The position numbers and the translations under genes were made by a program. From NCBI RefSeq assembly GCF_003385595.1, contig NZ_QNUE01000024.1, positions 1 to 50,028 on the forward strand: 50,028 nucleotides of DNA, in the 5' to 3' direction. Positions 15,289 to 22,883 of this stretch are shown here, piece by piece. Each line of letters begins with the position of its first letter. Within the stretch, counting starts at the first letter, position 1. The notes below the pieces were generated by a model. That model was not told the origin of the DNA. It saw nothing but the letters and a program-made list of their open reading frames with translations, and ran no database searches. Origin of the DNA: Chryseobacterium flavum (lineage in GTDB: Bacteria > Bacteroidota > Bacteroidia > Flavobacteriales > Weeksellaceae).

Positions 15289-16476
15289 TCAGGAACTATA
15301 CCCGTTTTTTTTCGCCAGCTCAAGAATAGACTTTTCAATAGCTTTTCCTAAATCATCAGCATCTGTATTTCCTCTCTTTTTCATTTCATTGTCAATGTAT
15401 TCTTGTCGTTTTTTAGAAAGTTCTTCAATTTCTTTTTGGATTTTTTTCCGGGCTGCAGATTTTACAGCAACAGCTTTTTTCACTTCCGCTTTACTTTTTC
15501 CTCTCAGTTCAACAGGTAATTCCTCTTCCTTAACGGTTGTAATAAAATCTGCATCTTTTTCAGCCCTGTCTATAAGATCCCAGTGTTCATTTTTATAAGC
15601 ATTCTTTTTAGACTTGGCAATGGTTCTTTCTACAAGGTTGGATGCTGACTGCATTTCAGCATTTTTATCCTGTGTAATCTGCTTAAGTCTGTATTCTGAA
15701 CCATGATTTCCGTAATAAATATAAGTAGTATTCAATTGTGCATTGCATTCGGAAATCCTGATGTCATAAGGGGTTTCAATATAGATCACCTTTTTATCAC
15801 TGTCGATGTTAAAATATTTTCCACCTCCTGTTGTGGCTCCATTTTGCCATAAACCCTGAATGCCTTCTTCCCGGCTTCCACAATAAATGGTATTGGTATA
15901 AATATTTTTATTTTTTGCTTTTGAAACAACGTCTTTATAATCAATTTTTCCCTGGTTGAAAGGCTCATTACCTGCTATGTAAATCAGTTTCATACTTTTC
16001 TCATTACCATCCCAGTTCAGGTTGGTGGATGCATCGCGGATGACCGCACCACAATATTCACTTCCCCCATTAGTTCTTAAAGCGAATAGTTTTTCAGAAA
16101 CCAGATCAAGGTCCTGAGTGAGTGGAGTGACCTGACGGATGTAATTTTCATCCCGGATTCCATCATTTCCATATTCATAAAGGGCAATTTCCACTTGTGG
16201 AGTCTGGCCGTTATACTTTAGCGTGGTTAATGTATTGACGATATTCCACAGTCTTGATTTCGCCTGTTCAATTAATCCGTCCATACTGTTGGAAGTATCA
16301 AGCAAAAGAGCTACCTGGATCTTGTTATCCTTTGATAATGCGTCTACAGGAAGCACGGAAGCATTTTGTACCGTTAATTCAGCGTTTTTGGGATCACTTT
16401 TCAAGCAGCTGATTGCCGGATTGGTACCGGAGTTTAAGAAAGCTGCTGCAATGGCTAAAATTTTTAAAGTTGTCAT
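15289..16476 (-). CDS. Exported von Willebrand factor A domain protein
   Basis: A 395-residue exported protein. The N-terminus (MTTLKILAIAAAFLNSG.. with Cys24 in 'NPAISC') looks like a signal peptide, possibly of a lipoprotein. A VWA domain spans about residues 52-230 with the metal-binding MIDAS motif 'LLLDTSNSMDG' (DxSxS), 'RTNGGSEYCG' and 'MKLIYIAGNEPFNQG'. The C-terminal third is highly charged and helical, ending 'LELAKKNGYSS'. Such proteins usually bind partner proteins through a metal ion. Upstream (16595-16624) sits a direct-repeat element shared with the SIMPL gene, 27 bp from a TAATTTTAC -7 box, so I infer control by the nearby LytTR regulator. Confidence 0.87.
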   Translation of the reverse strand: MTTLKILAIAAAFLNSGTNPAISCLKSDPKNAELTVQNASVLPVDALSKDNKIQVALLLDTSNSMDGLIEQAKSRLWNIVNTLTTLKYNGQTPQVEIALYEYGNDGIRDENYIRQVTPLTQDLDLVSEKLFALRTNGGSEYCGAVIRDASTNLNWDGNEKSMKLIYIAGNEPFNQGKIDYKDVVSKAKNKNIYTNTIYCGSREEGIQGLWQNGATTGGGKYFNIDSDKKVIYIETPYDIRISECNAQLNTTYIYYGNHGSEYRLKQITQDKNAEMQSASNLVERTIAKSKKNAYKNEHWDLIDRAEKDADFITTVKEEELPVELRGKSKAEVKKAVAVKSAARKKIQKEIEELSKKRQEYIDNEMKKRGNTDADDLGKAIEKSILELAKKNGYSS

Positions 16477-16558
16477 ATTATTATTTTTTATAGGTTATCT
16501 GCTGTAATTGGACCTGTATAAAAGATGGTATTTCATCGTTTATTGTTTTAATGATGAA

Positions 16559-16567
16559 GTAAAATTA
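16559..16567 (-). promoter_or_regulatory. -7 box TAATTTTAC of the VWA gene
   Basis: Minus-strand TAATTTTAC, identical to the box upstream of the SIMPL gene. It starts exactly 27 bp downstream of the direct-repeat element and has no -33 TTG, as expected for an activator-dependent promoter. Confidence 0.55.
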
Positions 16568-16594
16568 CCTGTATTAAACCCTGAGATTCGGGAT

Positions 16595-16624
16595 ACTTGG
16601 TGAAAGATGGTTTTCACTTGGTGA
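16595..16624. promoter_or_regulatory. LytTR-type direct-repeat element A
   Basis: ACTTGGTGA (16595-16603), a 12-bp spacer AAGATGGTTTTC, then ACTTGGTGA (16616-16624): two identical 9-mers with a 21-bp period. It lies 118 bp upstream of the VWA start. An inner dyad GTGAAA/TTTCAC overlaps the repeats. See elements B and C. Confidence 0.7.
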
Positions 16625-16690
16625 GTAACCACGGAAGCAGGAATTTTTCTATAAATAGGCTTATTAAATAAGTGGTTAGAAAAACTTACA

Positions 16691-16724
16691 AAAAAGGCTG
16701 TCAACAAAGTGGCAGCCTCTTTTA
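16691..16724 (-). terminator. Terminator of the SIMPL gene
   Basis: AGGCTGTCA (16695-16703) pairs with TGGCAGCCT (16710-16718) through one G-T, loop ACAAAG, with an A run on the plus side giving T on the minus strand. It belongs to the AGGCTG hairpin family recurring in the window. Confidence 0.75.
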
Positions 16725-16735
16725 AATCTGTTATT

Positions 16736-17410
16736 TTAAAGGATTTCGTATCTTGTTTTGATACTGTATTTCAGTTTGATGTTTTCAATATTGTCAAAGG
16801 AAAAATCTACCGGAGCATCTGCCATTTCTAGCTGAACATTGCTCATTCTGCTTTTGTACGCAACAGGCATTACAGTATCGCTCGTATAATCTTCAATTTC
16901 TACAATTTCAAGAACATTACCTACTTTCTTACCCATACTTTCCAGCAGATAATCTGCCTTTTCTTTTGCCGCTTTTAAAGCATTGATCTTTACGGCTTTT
17001 CTGAAGTCTGCAATCTTAGTGTTCTTTACTTCTGAAATGCTCAGGTTGCTTACCCATTTCTGATTCAGGTCTTCAAAGATTCTGCTGAGGTTCGATTTTG
17101 CATTAGCTTTAAATGCATAGTTCTTAGAAAACTTTCCGTTTTTGGCATAAATGTTCTGATAAGATGATTTGAACTTGATATCCTCGTTCTTTACCCCTGC
17201 ATTCTTTAAGATCTCAAACATCTTTTTTTCATTGTCTGCCAGATCATTTTTGTTATCTGCTTTTATTCCGAGGCTGAAGGTTACTTCATCCGGTTCTACT
17301 TCCATTTCAGCAACCCCTGTTACTTCGATTGCGTTTTTCTTTACTTCCTGAGCGTTTGCAAAACTCCCCAGCGTTACAATTCCGATTAATAAAAAATGTT
17401 TCAATTTCAT
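16736..17410 (-). CDS. SIMPL (DUF541) domain protein, periplasmic
   Basis: A 224-residue protein with a signal peptide (MKLKHFLLIGIVTLGSFANA, cleavage before QEV) followed by a SIMPL/DUF541 domain over nearly all the mature chain: 'IEVTGVAEMEVEPDEVTFSL' at the start, 'LKNAGVKNEDIKFKS' and 'NALKAAKEKADYLLESMGKK' in the middle. Family members are periplasmic or outer-membrane proteins with stress-related phenotypes but no defined reaction (E. coli YggE, Brucella BP26). It is a single-gene unit with a terminator 12 bp downstream. Direct-repeat element B and a TAATTTTAC box lie upstream, mirroring the VWA gene. Confidence 0.9.
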   Translation of the reverse strand: MKLKHFLLIGIVTLGSFANAQEVKKNAIEVTGVAEMEVEPDEVTFSLGIKADNKNDLADNEKKMFEILKNAGVKNEDIKFKSSYQNIYAKNGKFSKNYAFKANAKSNLSRIFEDLNQKWVSNLSISEVKNTKIADFRKAVKINALKAAKEKADYLLESMGKKVGNVLEIVEIEDYTSDTVMPVAYKSRMSNVQLEMADAPVDFSFDNIENIKLKYSIKTRYEIL

Positions 17411-17442
17411 AATTTCTTGTTTTTAAATTTTTAATTACTGAT

Positions 17443-17451
17443 GTAAAATTA
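17443..17451 (-). promoter_or_regulatory. -7 box TAATTTTAC of the SIMPL gene
   Basis: Minus-strand TAATTTTAC, 32 bp before the start codon and exactly 27 bp from element B, the same arrangement as for the VWA gene. There is no -33 TTG. Confidence 0.55.
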
Positions 17452-17478
17452 GGCAGATCTGGAGCCGGAAATTGGAAG

Positions 17479-17508
17479 ACTTGGTGAAAGAAGGCTTTCG
17501 CTTGGTGG
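17479..17508. promoter_or_regulatory. LytTR-type direct-repeat element B
   Basis: ACTTGGTGA (17479-17487), a 12-bp spacer AAGAAGGCTTTC, then GCTTGGTGG (17500-17508); period 21. The spacer resembles that of element A (AAGATGGTTTTC). It is wedged between the SIMPL promoter and the terminator of the amidohydrolase gene. Confidence 0.7.
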
Positions 17509-17514
17509 ATACGT

Positions 17515-17548
17515 AAAAAAAGACAGTTCATATAGAAACTGTCTTTTA
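17515..17548 (-). terminator. Terminator of the amidohydrolase gene
   Basis: AAAGACAGTT (17518-17527) pairs with AACTGTCTTT (17537-17546), with an A run on the plus side (17515-17520) giving T on the minus strand. Confidence 0.75.
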
Positions 17549-17588
17549 TAAAGTATATTTTATATTCGTAAACGGGGAAAGATAATAG

Positions 17589-19343
17589 TTAATAAAGGAA
17601 ATATACCTTTGAAATTTTATGGTCTTTGATTTCATAAATCGCAGTAGCTTCTGTCTTCTGACCAGACTTTATTCCGGAAACACTTTCCTTGTCAATAACC
17701 GTATTACGATTAATGATTCTCTGTTTTATCTCACAATGCAGGTCAGGTACCTTTTTAAATAGTGCTTCATATGTTTTTCTCATACTTTCTTTACCTTTAC
17801 TTATCAAAGTATTGGGGAATGAATAGATTTCAACATCTTCCGCATAGGGTTCAAGAAAAGCATCTATATTTTGTGCATTATAGCCATTTACCTGCTGCTG
17901 TACAAGTATCTCAGGGGTAATCTTCAGTATTTTATGAGGATCGAACGTCTTGCCGTTCTTGATAACAGTTTCAATTTTTGTTAAATTGTTCAGATCTTCA
18001 ATGGGATTGGCACTAAGAAGAACAAGATCCGCGGTTTTTCCAGCTTCAATACTGCCATATTGCGCCTCTTTATCAAGGATTTTTGCAGGGTTAATTGTGG
18101 CTGACTGCAGAATCTGCCAGTTGCTCAGCCCACTTTCTTTCATTGCATTGAGTTCATCCATAAAAGAAGAGGCATGCTGGGTTCCTATATTTCCTGCATC
18201 TGTACCGGCTGCAATCGTTACCCCTCCATCTGCAAGCCTTTTTAAATTGACCCCCCGGATAGAATCCACTTTGGAAACATAAGTTTTGATCTGTTGTGAA
18301 TTAAATCTTACCTTATATTTTTTTATCCATGTTGAATCAGCAGTCTCTTCCAGATGCTTCAGATCGTAGATTGAACCAATACTTTTCGGATTGGAGTTTT
18401 CCAGTTCATAGGTGTTGTAATGCTTCTTTTGGCCATAGGTATCATAATAGTTGTCAATTACAGTCAGGGTAGGGCAAAGGACTGTTTTTCTGGATTTTAA
18501 AAGTTTTATAAAATCATCAGAAACTATTTCATCTTCGATATTATGAACCAGATAATCCGCTCCGTTCAGAACTGCTGTTTCGGCTGTAAAGCGTTCTGTG
18601 GCATGAACAGCAACTTTTAAATTGTTCTTATGGGATTCCTCAATAATGGTTTTAATCACAGGCTCGAGCTTTTTAGTCTGCTCTTTTGCTTTTTGAGGAT
18701 CTTTCTCCAATATAATATACCATATTTTGATAAAGTCAGGCTTATACGGAAGCTGTTCCTGAACATACTTTTTTGCATCTTCAACAGTTAGTGCCAGTTT
18801 AAAAGGTTCGTCCTTATCAAGATTTTTAAAAGCTTCCGGTTCATATGTTGTAATAAGAGGACCTGACATATATACAGAAGGAAGACTGTCATTCTTTTTT
18901 AAAGAATCCCTGAGTGTAAGAAAATTATAGGTTGCCCCGGGATCAATTACAGAAGTAATTCCTGACCGGAGATAATATTGAAGGAAATTCTCCATATGAT
19001 GATGTCCCCAGCTGATTTCCTGCTCATAAGGAACATGTTTTTTCAGATTAAGTGCATCGGGCCTTGTATACAATCCACCGCTCTGAAAAAAATGGATGTG
19101 CGAATCAGTCATTCCGGGAATGAGATATTTCCCTTCACCATTGATAATATGCGAGTTTTGAGGTATTTTTACCTGTTTATTGGGTTTAACAGCAGTAATG
19201 ACGCCATCAGTAATGATTACTGTTTGGCCAGGAATCATTTTTTTATGAATAACATCAGCTATGCTAACGTTTTGAATATAAGTCTGTGCTTTGATACCAC
19301 CAAAGCAAAAAAACAAAACCAATAGGAACTGAAATTTTTTCAT
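17589..19343 (-). CDS. Exported amidohydrolase fused to a SnoaL-like domain
   Basis: A 584-residue exported protein (start MKKFQFLLVLFFCFG at 19343; an upstream in-frame ATG at 19397 only adds leader-like residues). The bulk is an imidazolonepropionase-like amidohydrolase: metal motif 'DSHIHF', candidate bridging lysine in 'FIKIWYII', histidines in 'VAVHATERF' and 'YLVHNIEDE', and the Asp motif 'AAGTDAGNIGT'. From about residue 475 a SnoaL/NTF2-like domain follows ('VNGYNAQNIDAFLEPYAEDV'). Known relatives hydrolyse cyclic amides, dipeptides or organophosphates; the substrate is unknown here. Element C lies 112 bp upstream. Confidence 0.85.
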   Translation of the reverse strand: MKKFQFLLVLFFCFGGIKAQTYIQNVSIADVIHKKMIPGQTVIITDGVITAVKPNKQVKIPQNSHIINGEGKYLIPGMTDSHIHFFQSGGLYTRPDALNLKKHVPYEQEISWGHHHMENFLQYYLRSGITSVIDPGATYNFLTLRDSLKKNDSLPSVYMSGPLITTYEPEAFKNLDKDEPFKLALTVEDAKKYVQEQLPYKPDFIKIWYIILEKDPQKAKEQTKKLEPVIKTIIEESHKNNLKVAVHATERFTAETAVLNGADYLVHNIEDEIVSDDFIKLLKSRKTVLCPTLTVIDNYYDTYGQKKHYNTYELENSNPKSIGSIYDLKHLEETADSTWIKKYKVRFNSQQIKTYVSKVDSIRGVNLKRLADGGVTIAAGTDAGNIGTQHASSFMDELNAMKESGLSNWQILQSATINPAKILDKEAQYGSIEAGKTADLVLLSANPIEDLNNLTKIETVIKNGKTFDPHKILKITPEILVQQQVNGYNAQNIDAFLEPYAEDVEIYSFPNTLISKGKESMRKTYEALFKKVPDLHCEIKQRIINRNTVIDKESVSGIKSGQKTEATAIYEIKDHKISKVYFLY

Positions 19344-19363
19344 GGTCTCTTTTAAGTGAAGTA

Positions 19364-19371
19364 CAAATATA
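19364..19371 (-). promoter_or_regulatory. Candidate -7 box for the amidohydrolase gene
   Basis: Minus-strand TATATTTG matches TAnnTTTG, about 20 bp upstream of the chosen start at 19343. This supports that start over the ATG at 19397, which would lie upstream of the promoter. Confidence 0.5.
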
Positions 19372-19454
19372 CATAAAGCCTTATTCAATCGAATCAAAAA
19401 TTGTAAACGGTTTTAAAATGCAGTTGGTTACCAGATAAATATAGAGAAAGGCAA

Positions 19455-19484
19455 ACTTGATGAAATGTGGTTTTGACTTGGTAA
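19455..19484. promoter_or_regulatory. LytTR-type direct-repeat element C
   Basis: ACTTGATGA (19455-19463), a 12-bp spacer AATGTGGTTTTG, then ACTTGGTAA (19476-19484); period 21. It lies in the divergent region, 57 bp before the kinase start and 112 bp before the amidohydrolase start. A -7-like TTACTTTG (19514-19521) follows it on the kinase side after 29 bp. Confidence 0.62.
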
Positions 19485-19540
19485 AGGATAGGATGGGATA
19501 TATAAAGTTTTAGTTACTTTGCAGTAAAGATCTGAATTTC

Positions 19541-21322
19541 GTGAAACTGATTTTTAAAATTGCCTTTATTTTGATATGTACTGTGGGAAATTTTCTCGCA
19601 GCACAAGACTCTGTAAAGGTTTCCAAGGTTGTCAGATCTGTTGCAAAGCTGAAAAAAGCAGTAGATAGTAACGATAATAAGGCAGTTGCTGATACCTATG
19701 TAAGCCTGGCAAATGATTATTATAACCAGGGGAATTATGCAAAAAGTGAGGAATACCTTATTAAAGCAAAAAATATCTATCAAAATCTTAATGACAAGAA
19801 AAATCTGGAAGTCGTTACCAGAAAGTTGGCCCAGTCACAGGAAAAACAAAATAAAATAGCACCGGCCATCAGCAACTACAGTATGGCCGCACAAATGGGG
19901 TATAGTGAAAAAAGCAGGGCAGTCAATACCAATGATGTAGCCAGGCTTTCATCCCCTAGTCCGGAACAAAAAGCGGATGCAATTCAGAATAATATTGATA
20001 TCAGCAAAAAAGAAAATGAACAGACTGCCTTAGCTGAAAGTTACAGTCAGCTGGCAGAAGTCAATCTGCAGCAGAATAATGTTTCCAAAGCAGAGGCAAA
20101 TCTTAATACAGCTTATACAATATCTAAAAAAGAAGCACCCCGGCAGGCATTGGAGATTAATCAGAAACTGGCAAATCTCTATGTGGAGAACAGGAACTTT
20201 GAAAAAGCTATTGAAGCCAAAAAGAAAGTTCTGAAAGAAGATTTTGTAAAAGAAAATTCTCAGGAAAAAGTTAACCAGATTCAGGAGCTTGCGGATATTT
20301 ATCTCAAGAAAAATGATCCTGGTGAAGCGGTAACCTTATTGGAAAATGCTTATGGAATAGCATTGGATAAAGGACATACTCTGGAAGCGCAGAAAAGTGT
20401 TAAAAAGCTGGATAGTCTTTATGACAGAGCCGGAAATACAGAGGCTTCCGTTAAACTGTACAGAGATTTTCTGGAAAAACTTCCTGCTTTGGTTTCCAAG
20501 GACAGGAGTCTGGTAGACAGTAAAATACTGGAAGATACAGAGCAGAGAATTTCACAGCTTGAAAAAGAAAAAGAACTGAAAGATGAACTGATCCGGAAAA
20601 AGAATGTTTTCAATTATAGTTTGATCGGGACCTTAATCCTTTTAACAGCCCTTATGATCTTCATCTTTATGACGCTTAAAAAAGTTCAGGTCAAAAATAA
20701 AAAAATTGCACTTCAATCACTCAGAAGGGAGATGAATCCACATTTTATTTTTAATAGTCTGAATAGTGTCAATCATTTTATCGCAACAAATAACGAGCTG
20801 GAAGCCAATCAGTATCTGACAAAATTTTCTAAACTCATGCGGGGAGTGATGGAGAATTCTACTGAAGACTTTATTCCGTTTCACCAGGAGCTCGATCTTC
20901 TTCAAAATTATCTTGCCCTGGAAAAAACACGTTTTGCTGATAAGTTTGATTATGAAGTGGAAGTGGATGAAAATCTGAATCTGCATAGCCAACAGATTCC
21001 CGGAATGCTTGTACAGCCATTTCTGGAAAATGCAATCTGGCACGGGCTTCGTTACAGGACCGGAAAGGGATTTTTAAAACTGGAATTTGAAAAGGAAGAA
21101 CAATATTTAAAAATTACTATTGAAGATAACGGAATAGGAATTGAAGAGAGTAAAAAGCAGAAAACCCGGCATCAGAAAACAAGAGAAGGGCGGGGGATGA
21201 AAAATACTATGGAAAGGATCCGGTTATTGAACGAGTTGTACAAAAAAAATATTACCTGTACTGTAAAAGATAAGGGAAATAATAAAGGAGTCCTGATCAT
21301 CCTGAAAATTAATCTGACTTAA
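19541..21322 (+). CDS. LytS-type sensor histidine kinase with periplasmic TPR region
   Basis: A 593-residue membrane sensor kinase with a GTG start. A signal/membrane N-terminus (KLIFKIAFILICTVGNFLAA) precedes TPR-like helical repeats (about residues 35-310), a coiled coil, one transmembrane helix (about 358-378) and a LytS/YehU-type kinase domain. The phosphoacceptor is His401 in 'EMNPHFIFNSLNS'; the ATP-binding part shows 'ENAIWHGL' (N box) and 'IEDNGIGIEES' (G1). It heads an operon with a secreted protein and the LytTR regulator at 22079, its likely partner. Element C upstream suggests autoregulation. TPR sensors of this kind probably detect a periplasmic protein partner. Confidence 0.9.
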   Translation: MKLIFKIAFILICTVGNFLAAQDSVKVSKVVRSVAKLKKAVDSNDNKAVADTYVSLANDYYNQGNYAKSEEYLIKAKNIYQNLNDKKNLEVVTRKLAQSQEKQNKIAPAISNYSMAAQMGYSEKSRAVNTNDVARLSSPSPEQKADAIQNNIDISKKENEQTALAESYSQLAEVNLQQNNVSKAEANLNTAYTISKKEAPRQALEINQKLANLYVENRNFEKAIEAKKKVLKEDFVKENSQEKVNQIQELADIYLKKNDPGEAVTLLENAYGIALDKGHTLEAQKSVKKLDSLYDRAGNTEASVKLYRDFLEKLPALVSKDRSLVDSKILEDTEQRISQLEKEKELKDELIRKKNVFNYSLIGTLILLTALMIFIFMTLKKVQVKNKKIALQSLRREMNPHFIFNSLNSVNHFIATNNELEANQYLTKFSKLMRGVMENSTEDFIPFHQELDLLQNYLALEKTRFADKFDYEVEVDENLNLHSQQIPGMLVQPFLENAIWHGLRYRTGKGFLKLEFEKEEQYLKITIEDNGIGIEESKKQKTRHQKTREGRGMKNTMERIRLLNELYKKNITCTVKDKGNNKGVLIILKINLT

Positions 21323-21334
21323 AAAATATTGACA

Positions 21335-22051
21335 ATGAATAATCTGTTTAAATTAATCATATTATCTTTATTTTCTACCACGATGCACGGACAGGGCGTG
21401 GATGATGCCAGGATGAATCAGATCCTGAAAAGTCTTAAACTGGATAGGGCAGATATTAAAGAGGAATTCTGTACAGAAAAGAAAATGCCGAATGCTGAAG
21501 ACTCTTATATTATTGTAATTCCTGTTATTCAGGGAAAAGAAGAAGCAGATTTTTTCACTGTCAGAAACTATATACTGATTACGGATAAAAAAGGACTGAT
21601 CAAAAATCAGTATTTCGACCCTGCGGAAATTACCTCAGATGCTATTATGCTGAGAGATATAACAATTGATACCGGATTATATAACATTTCTGCCAATATC
21701 CGGGCTTTCGGGGTTAAAGTAGGATTTCTTGGAAGCAGCAGGCCTAACCCTTATTCATCGGAAGATCTTTCACTATATTATCCGGAAGGTAAAACATTAA
21801 AAAAAGTTTTAGACCAGTTCAGATTTGAAACCAGTCGTGGAGAATGGGATACCCAATGTGCCGGAGAATTTACAAATGAAGATTCTTTCATTATTATGGA
21901 TAAATCCAAAACGAATAGCTTCACTGACCTTAAGGTTAAAACCGTTTCAGTAACAACAGTAAGTAAAGAGGTGGGAGGAGAATGTGAAAGCAGGGAGACT
22001 TCGGAAACTACCTATAGAAGTTTAAAATTTATAAACGGGAAATATCAGTAA
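21335..22051 (+). CDS. Exported protein of unknown function in the LytS/LytTR operon
   Basis: A 238-residue exported protein (ATG 21335, 12 bp after the kinase stop; an upstream TTG at 21329 is also possible). The signal peptide MNNLFKLIILSLFSTTMHGQ is followed by a soluble mature region with no family I recognise. Visible features are 'MPNAEDSYIIVIPVIQ', 'YFDPAEITSDAIMLRDITID' and a Ser/Thr-rich end. Its place between kinase and regulator genes suggests a role in the same signalling path, for example as a periplasmic modulator of the TPR sensor; this is inference from position only. Confidence 0.7.
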   Translation: MNNLFKLIILSLFSTTMHGQGVDDARMNQILKSLKLDRADIKEEFCTEKKMPNAEDSYIIVIPVIQGKEEADFFTVRNYILITDKKGLIKNQYFDPAEITSDAIMLRDITIDTGLYNISANIRAFGVKVGFLGSSRPNPYSSEDLSLYYPEGKTLKKVLDQFRFETSRGEWDTQCAGEFTNEDSFIIMDKSKTNSFTDLKVKTVSVTTVSKEVGGECESRETSETTYRSLKFINGKYQ

Positions 22052-22078
22052 ACTCTATCTGTTATTTAATAAAACTCA

Positions 22079-22813
22079 ATGAAAATAAAAGCTGTAATTG
22101 TAGACGATGAAATCATTGCACGGGAAGTTTTAAGAAACTATCTCATTAAATATTGCCCCCAGGTTGAAATTCTTGGAGAGGCAGAGAATATAAAAGAAGC
22201 TGTTCCACTGATCACGGAAAAACAGCCACAGTTGGTTTTTCTGGATGTTGAGATGCCTTTTGGAAATGCCTTTGATGTTCTGGAAGCTACAAAAGAATTT
22301 TCATATGAAACCATTTTTATCACGGCATTTTCACAATATTCGCTGCAGGCTTTAAACAGGTCGGCAAGTTATTATATCTTAAAACCTATAGATATTCAGG
22401 AACTGATTCTTGCAGTAAATAAAGTAGCAGAAAATGTGGAGAAAAAAGAAGAACTCAACAGAAATAAAATTTTGTTGGAAAATTTAAAGCTAAAGCCCGA
22501 AAAACAACAGCTCATCCTGCCAACTTTGCAGGGTTTTGATGTTGTAAAGGCAGAAGATATTGTGAGGCTTCAGGCAGATGGTAATTTTACACAGGTGTAT
22601 CTTACAGACGGTTCTAAAAAAATGGTCTGCCGTTTTCTGAAACATTTTGATGATCTTCTGGAAAATCCTTTTGTGAGAGTTCACCGGTCACATATTATCA
22701 ATACCGGTTTTGTAAAATCATATCACAAGAGTGGAACAGTAATGCTTTCTGATGATACAGAAATAGAGGTTTCCGGCAGTTTTAAAGATAACTTTCTGAA
22801 AGCCTTTTCTTAA
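22079..22813 (+). CDS. LytTR-family response regulator
   Basis: A 244-residue regulator with an N-terminal receiver (acidic pair in 'VDDEIIARE', phosphoacceptor Asp56 in 'FLDVEMPFG', 'YILKPID' with the conserved Lys) and a C-terminal LytTR DNA-binding domain (about residues 140-244; 'EDIVRLQADGNFTQVYL', 'FVRVHRSHIINTGFV'). Partner of the LytS-type kinase in the same operon. LytTR proteins bind two 9-bp direct repeats 12-13 bp apart, which is what elements A, B and C look like, so the VWA, SIMPL, amidohydrolase and kinase genes are its proposed targets. Confidence 0.92.
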   Translation: MKIKAVIVDDEIIAREVLRNYLIKYCPQVEILGEAENIKEAVPLITEKQPQLVFLDVEMPFGNAFDVLEATKEFSYETIFITAFSQYSLQALNRSASYYILKPIDIQELILAVNKVAENVEKKEELNRNKILLENLKLKPEKQQLILPTLQGFDVVKAEDIVRLQADGNFTQVYLTDGSKKMVCRFLKHFDDLLENPFVRVHRSHIINTGFVKSYHKSGTVMLSDDTEIEVSGSFKDNFLKAFS

Positions 22814-22820
22814 ATTTCTG

Positions 22821-22851
22821 TTTGTTAACAGTTTTAAAGGCACTATTTTTG
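22821..22851 (+). promoter_or_regulatory. Promoter of the lipocalin gene (TTTG-N19-TATTTTTG)
   Basis: -33 TTTG (22821-22824), 19 bp, then -7 TATTTTTG (22844-22851), 32 bp before the ATG. This is the best match to the Bacteroidota housekeeping promoter in the window. Confidence 0.75.
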
Positions 22852-22883
22852 ACGTTTTATAACAACCACACAAAAATTCTGTT

